Positions 4,954-5,787 of a stretch of 5,787 bases of DNA are shown piece after piece (the stretch's first letter is position 1; each line of letters starts with the position of its first letter). The translations under genes and the position numbers were made by a program. A model generated the notes under the pieces. That model saw nothing but the letters and a program-made list of their open reading frames with translations. It was not told where the DNA came from and did not search any database. Source of the stretch: Candidatus Zhuqueibacterota bacterium. GTDB taxonomy: Bacteria > SM23-31. The DNA is taken from positions 1 to 5,787 of the forward strand of contig JADFON010000142.1 in the NCBI GenBank assembly GCA_022562855.1, read 5' to 3'.

Positions 4954-5787
4954 ATGAGATTGACTATTTTTTCAGCTTTTCTTTTTTTGCTTTACTCACA
5001 GTCGGTATCCGGGCAATTTGTCCAAACGTCCAAAAGTGAGTCGGGAGAAACCAGGCTTGACTTTTTTCAAAGGAGCTTCGTTGTTTCTGCGCATGGAGCC
5101 TCGAACCCGTCAAACCGGTCATTAGCTGAAAAAAAACTGTGGGCGCTGACAGAAGCAAGGAAAAACTGTATTACTCAGGCTGTAATCGCTATAAGTGAAA
5201 TTGAGGTGGAGAATTCTACTTTGATGGAAGCAGGGAGATTAAAAAGCACCGATATTTCAGTCAAGATCCAAAATTATGTTCGTGGAATCCGAAGCATTGA
5301 GGAGAATACAGAGATACTCAAAGACGGTTCTGTAATCGCAACAGTATCGATGGTTTTCGATTTCGATGGGAATGAGGGTTTGAACAGTTTGCTGTTTAAT
5401 GCTGTATTTCCTGCTGAAGAACCAACGGGAATACCGCTTGAAGGAACCGGGACCGAAATATTCGAAAACACTGTGTTTACAGGTTACATATTTAATGTTA
5501 GAGATTTTGATATCCAGCCTTCTATGACTCCGCGAATCTATAACGAATCGGGAGTACCCGTGTATGGACCTGGAAAAGTATCCGGAAAGTATGCTGCCAG
5601 ATACGGTATAGTCGGATATACAAAAAACAGCAACAATGTGAAAGACAGGATTGGTTTAAACCCGATGTTTATCGAGGTTATTGGATTAAAACCGGGTGAT
5701 AAGACAAGTATTGTAATATCCAATGAAGATGCGGTAAAAATGGAAAATTCTGTTTTGCTTTCAGAATGCCGTGTCGCTTTTTTAGTC
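4954..5787 (+). CDS. Secreted LPP20-domain protein, paralogue of the upstream lipoprotein, 3'-truncated by the window edge
   Basis: An open frame of 278 codons runs to the right edge without a stop, so the gene is cut, but its last visible part (ECRVAFLV) matches the usual end of this family, so little is likely missing. The N-terminus MRLTIFSAFLFLLYSQSVSG is a Sec signal with likely cleavage near SVSG-QF; unlike the upstream gene there is no lipobox Cys. Residues 41-141 are LPP20-like, with SFVVSAHGAS, an Ala-rich helix (57-80), SVKIQNYVRGIRSIEE (102-117) and GSVIATVSMVFDFDG (125-139). Residues 174-278 form the second domain: VFTGYIFNVRDF, MTPRIYNESGVPVYG, a YAARYGIVGYTKN stretch, RIGLNPMFIEVIGLKPGDK (232-250) and SIVISNEDAVKM. 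It lies 46 bases after the previous stop, with AGGA at 4940-4943 as a weak ribosome site 10 bases before ATG. Probably periplasmic or outer-membrane associated and co-made with its lipidated paralogue. Exact role unknown. Confidence 0.87.
   Translation, partial: MRLTIFSAFLFLLYSQSVSGQFVQTSKSESGETRLDFFQRSFVVSAHGASNPSNRSLAEKKLWALTEARKNCITQAVIAISEIEVENSTLMEAGRLKSTDISVKIQNYVRGIRSIEENTEILKDGSVIATVSMVFDFDGNEGLNSLLFNAVFPAEEPTGIPLEGTGTEIFENTVFTGYIFNVRDFDIQPSMTPRIYNESGVPVYGPGKVSGKYAARYGIVGYTKNSNNVKDRIGLNPMFIEVIGLKPGDKTSIVISNEDAVKMENSVLLSECRVAFLV

Noticed and set aside
4964-5723. Three minus-strand open frames opposite gene 6
   Set aside because: The + strand carries a continuous 278-codon frame with signal peptide and two recognisable domains; the minus frames are its shadows.
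4050-5787. A flagellar operon (FlgP/FlgT/LPP20 type)
   Set aside because: LPP20/FlgT folds occur beside flagellar genes in some bacteria, but no flagellar gene is present in this window and the second domain is found widely outside flagellar loci.

Overview
The window holds six genes, all on the + strand and tightly packed, with gaps of 9, 8, 20, 69 and 46 bases. The first gene is cut at its 5' end by the left edge and the last at its 3' end by the right edge. I see no RNA gene, mobile element, CRISPR array or minus-strand gene. The DNA looks AT-rich throughout, with no obvious compositional break. The envelope proteins (Sec signals, a lipoprotein, LPP20-type domains) point to a diderm (Gram-negative type) bacterium. 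Only one gene has a strong Shine-Dalgarno sequence, which would fit the Bacteroidetes/FCB side of the tree or a similar uncultured phylum. This placement is inference; no marker gene is present.

Layout: (1) 2-1195, the C-terminal part of a large, divergent FtsW/RodA (SEDS) peptidoglycan glycosyltransferase. (2) 1205-2230, an unrecognised single-pass membrane protein with a HEAT-like cytoplasmic N-terminus and a novel outer domain. (3) 2239-2955, an exported protein with an unrecognised beta-rich domain followed by an LPP20/FlgT-like domain. (4) 2976-3980, a pentapeptide-repeat two-TM potassium-type channel with a Cys/His cluster at its N-terminus. (5) 4050-4907, a lipoprotein with an LPP20 domain and a characteristic C-terminal domain. 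(6) 4954 to the right edge, a secreted paralogue of gene 5 with the same two domains. A hairpin plus T-run at 4005-4034 separates genes 1-4 from genes 5-6 and may be a terminator or an attenuator.

How they may work together (inference): five of the six products act in or across the envelope by prediction, as does the channel, and three share the LPP20/FlgT-like fold. The cluster reads as an envelope module: a cell-wall polymerase of the large actinobacterial-RodA style, a transmembrane adaptor, several periplasmic or outer-membrane LPP20-fold proteins, and an ion channel that may be a passenger or may respond to envelope state. I do not recognise this exact combination as a named system. The three genes with the least assignable content (2, 3 and the gene 5/6 pair) deserve the most attention.
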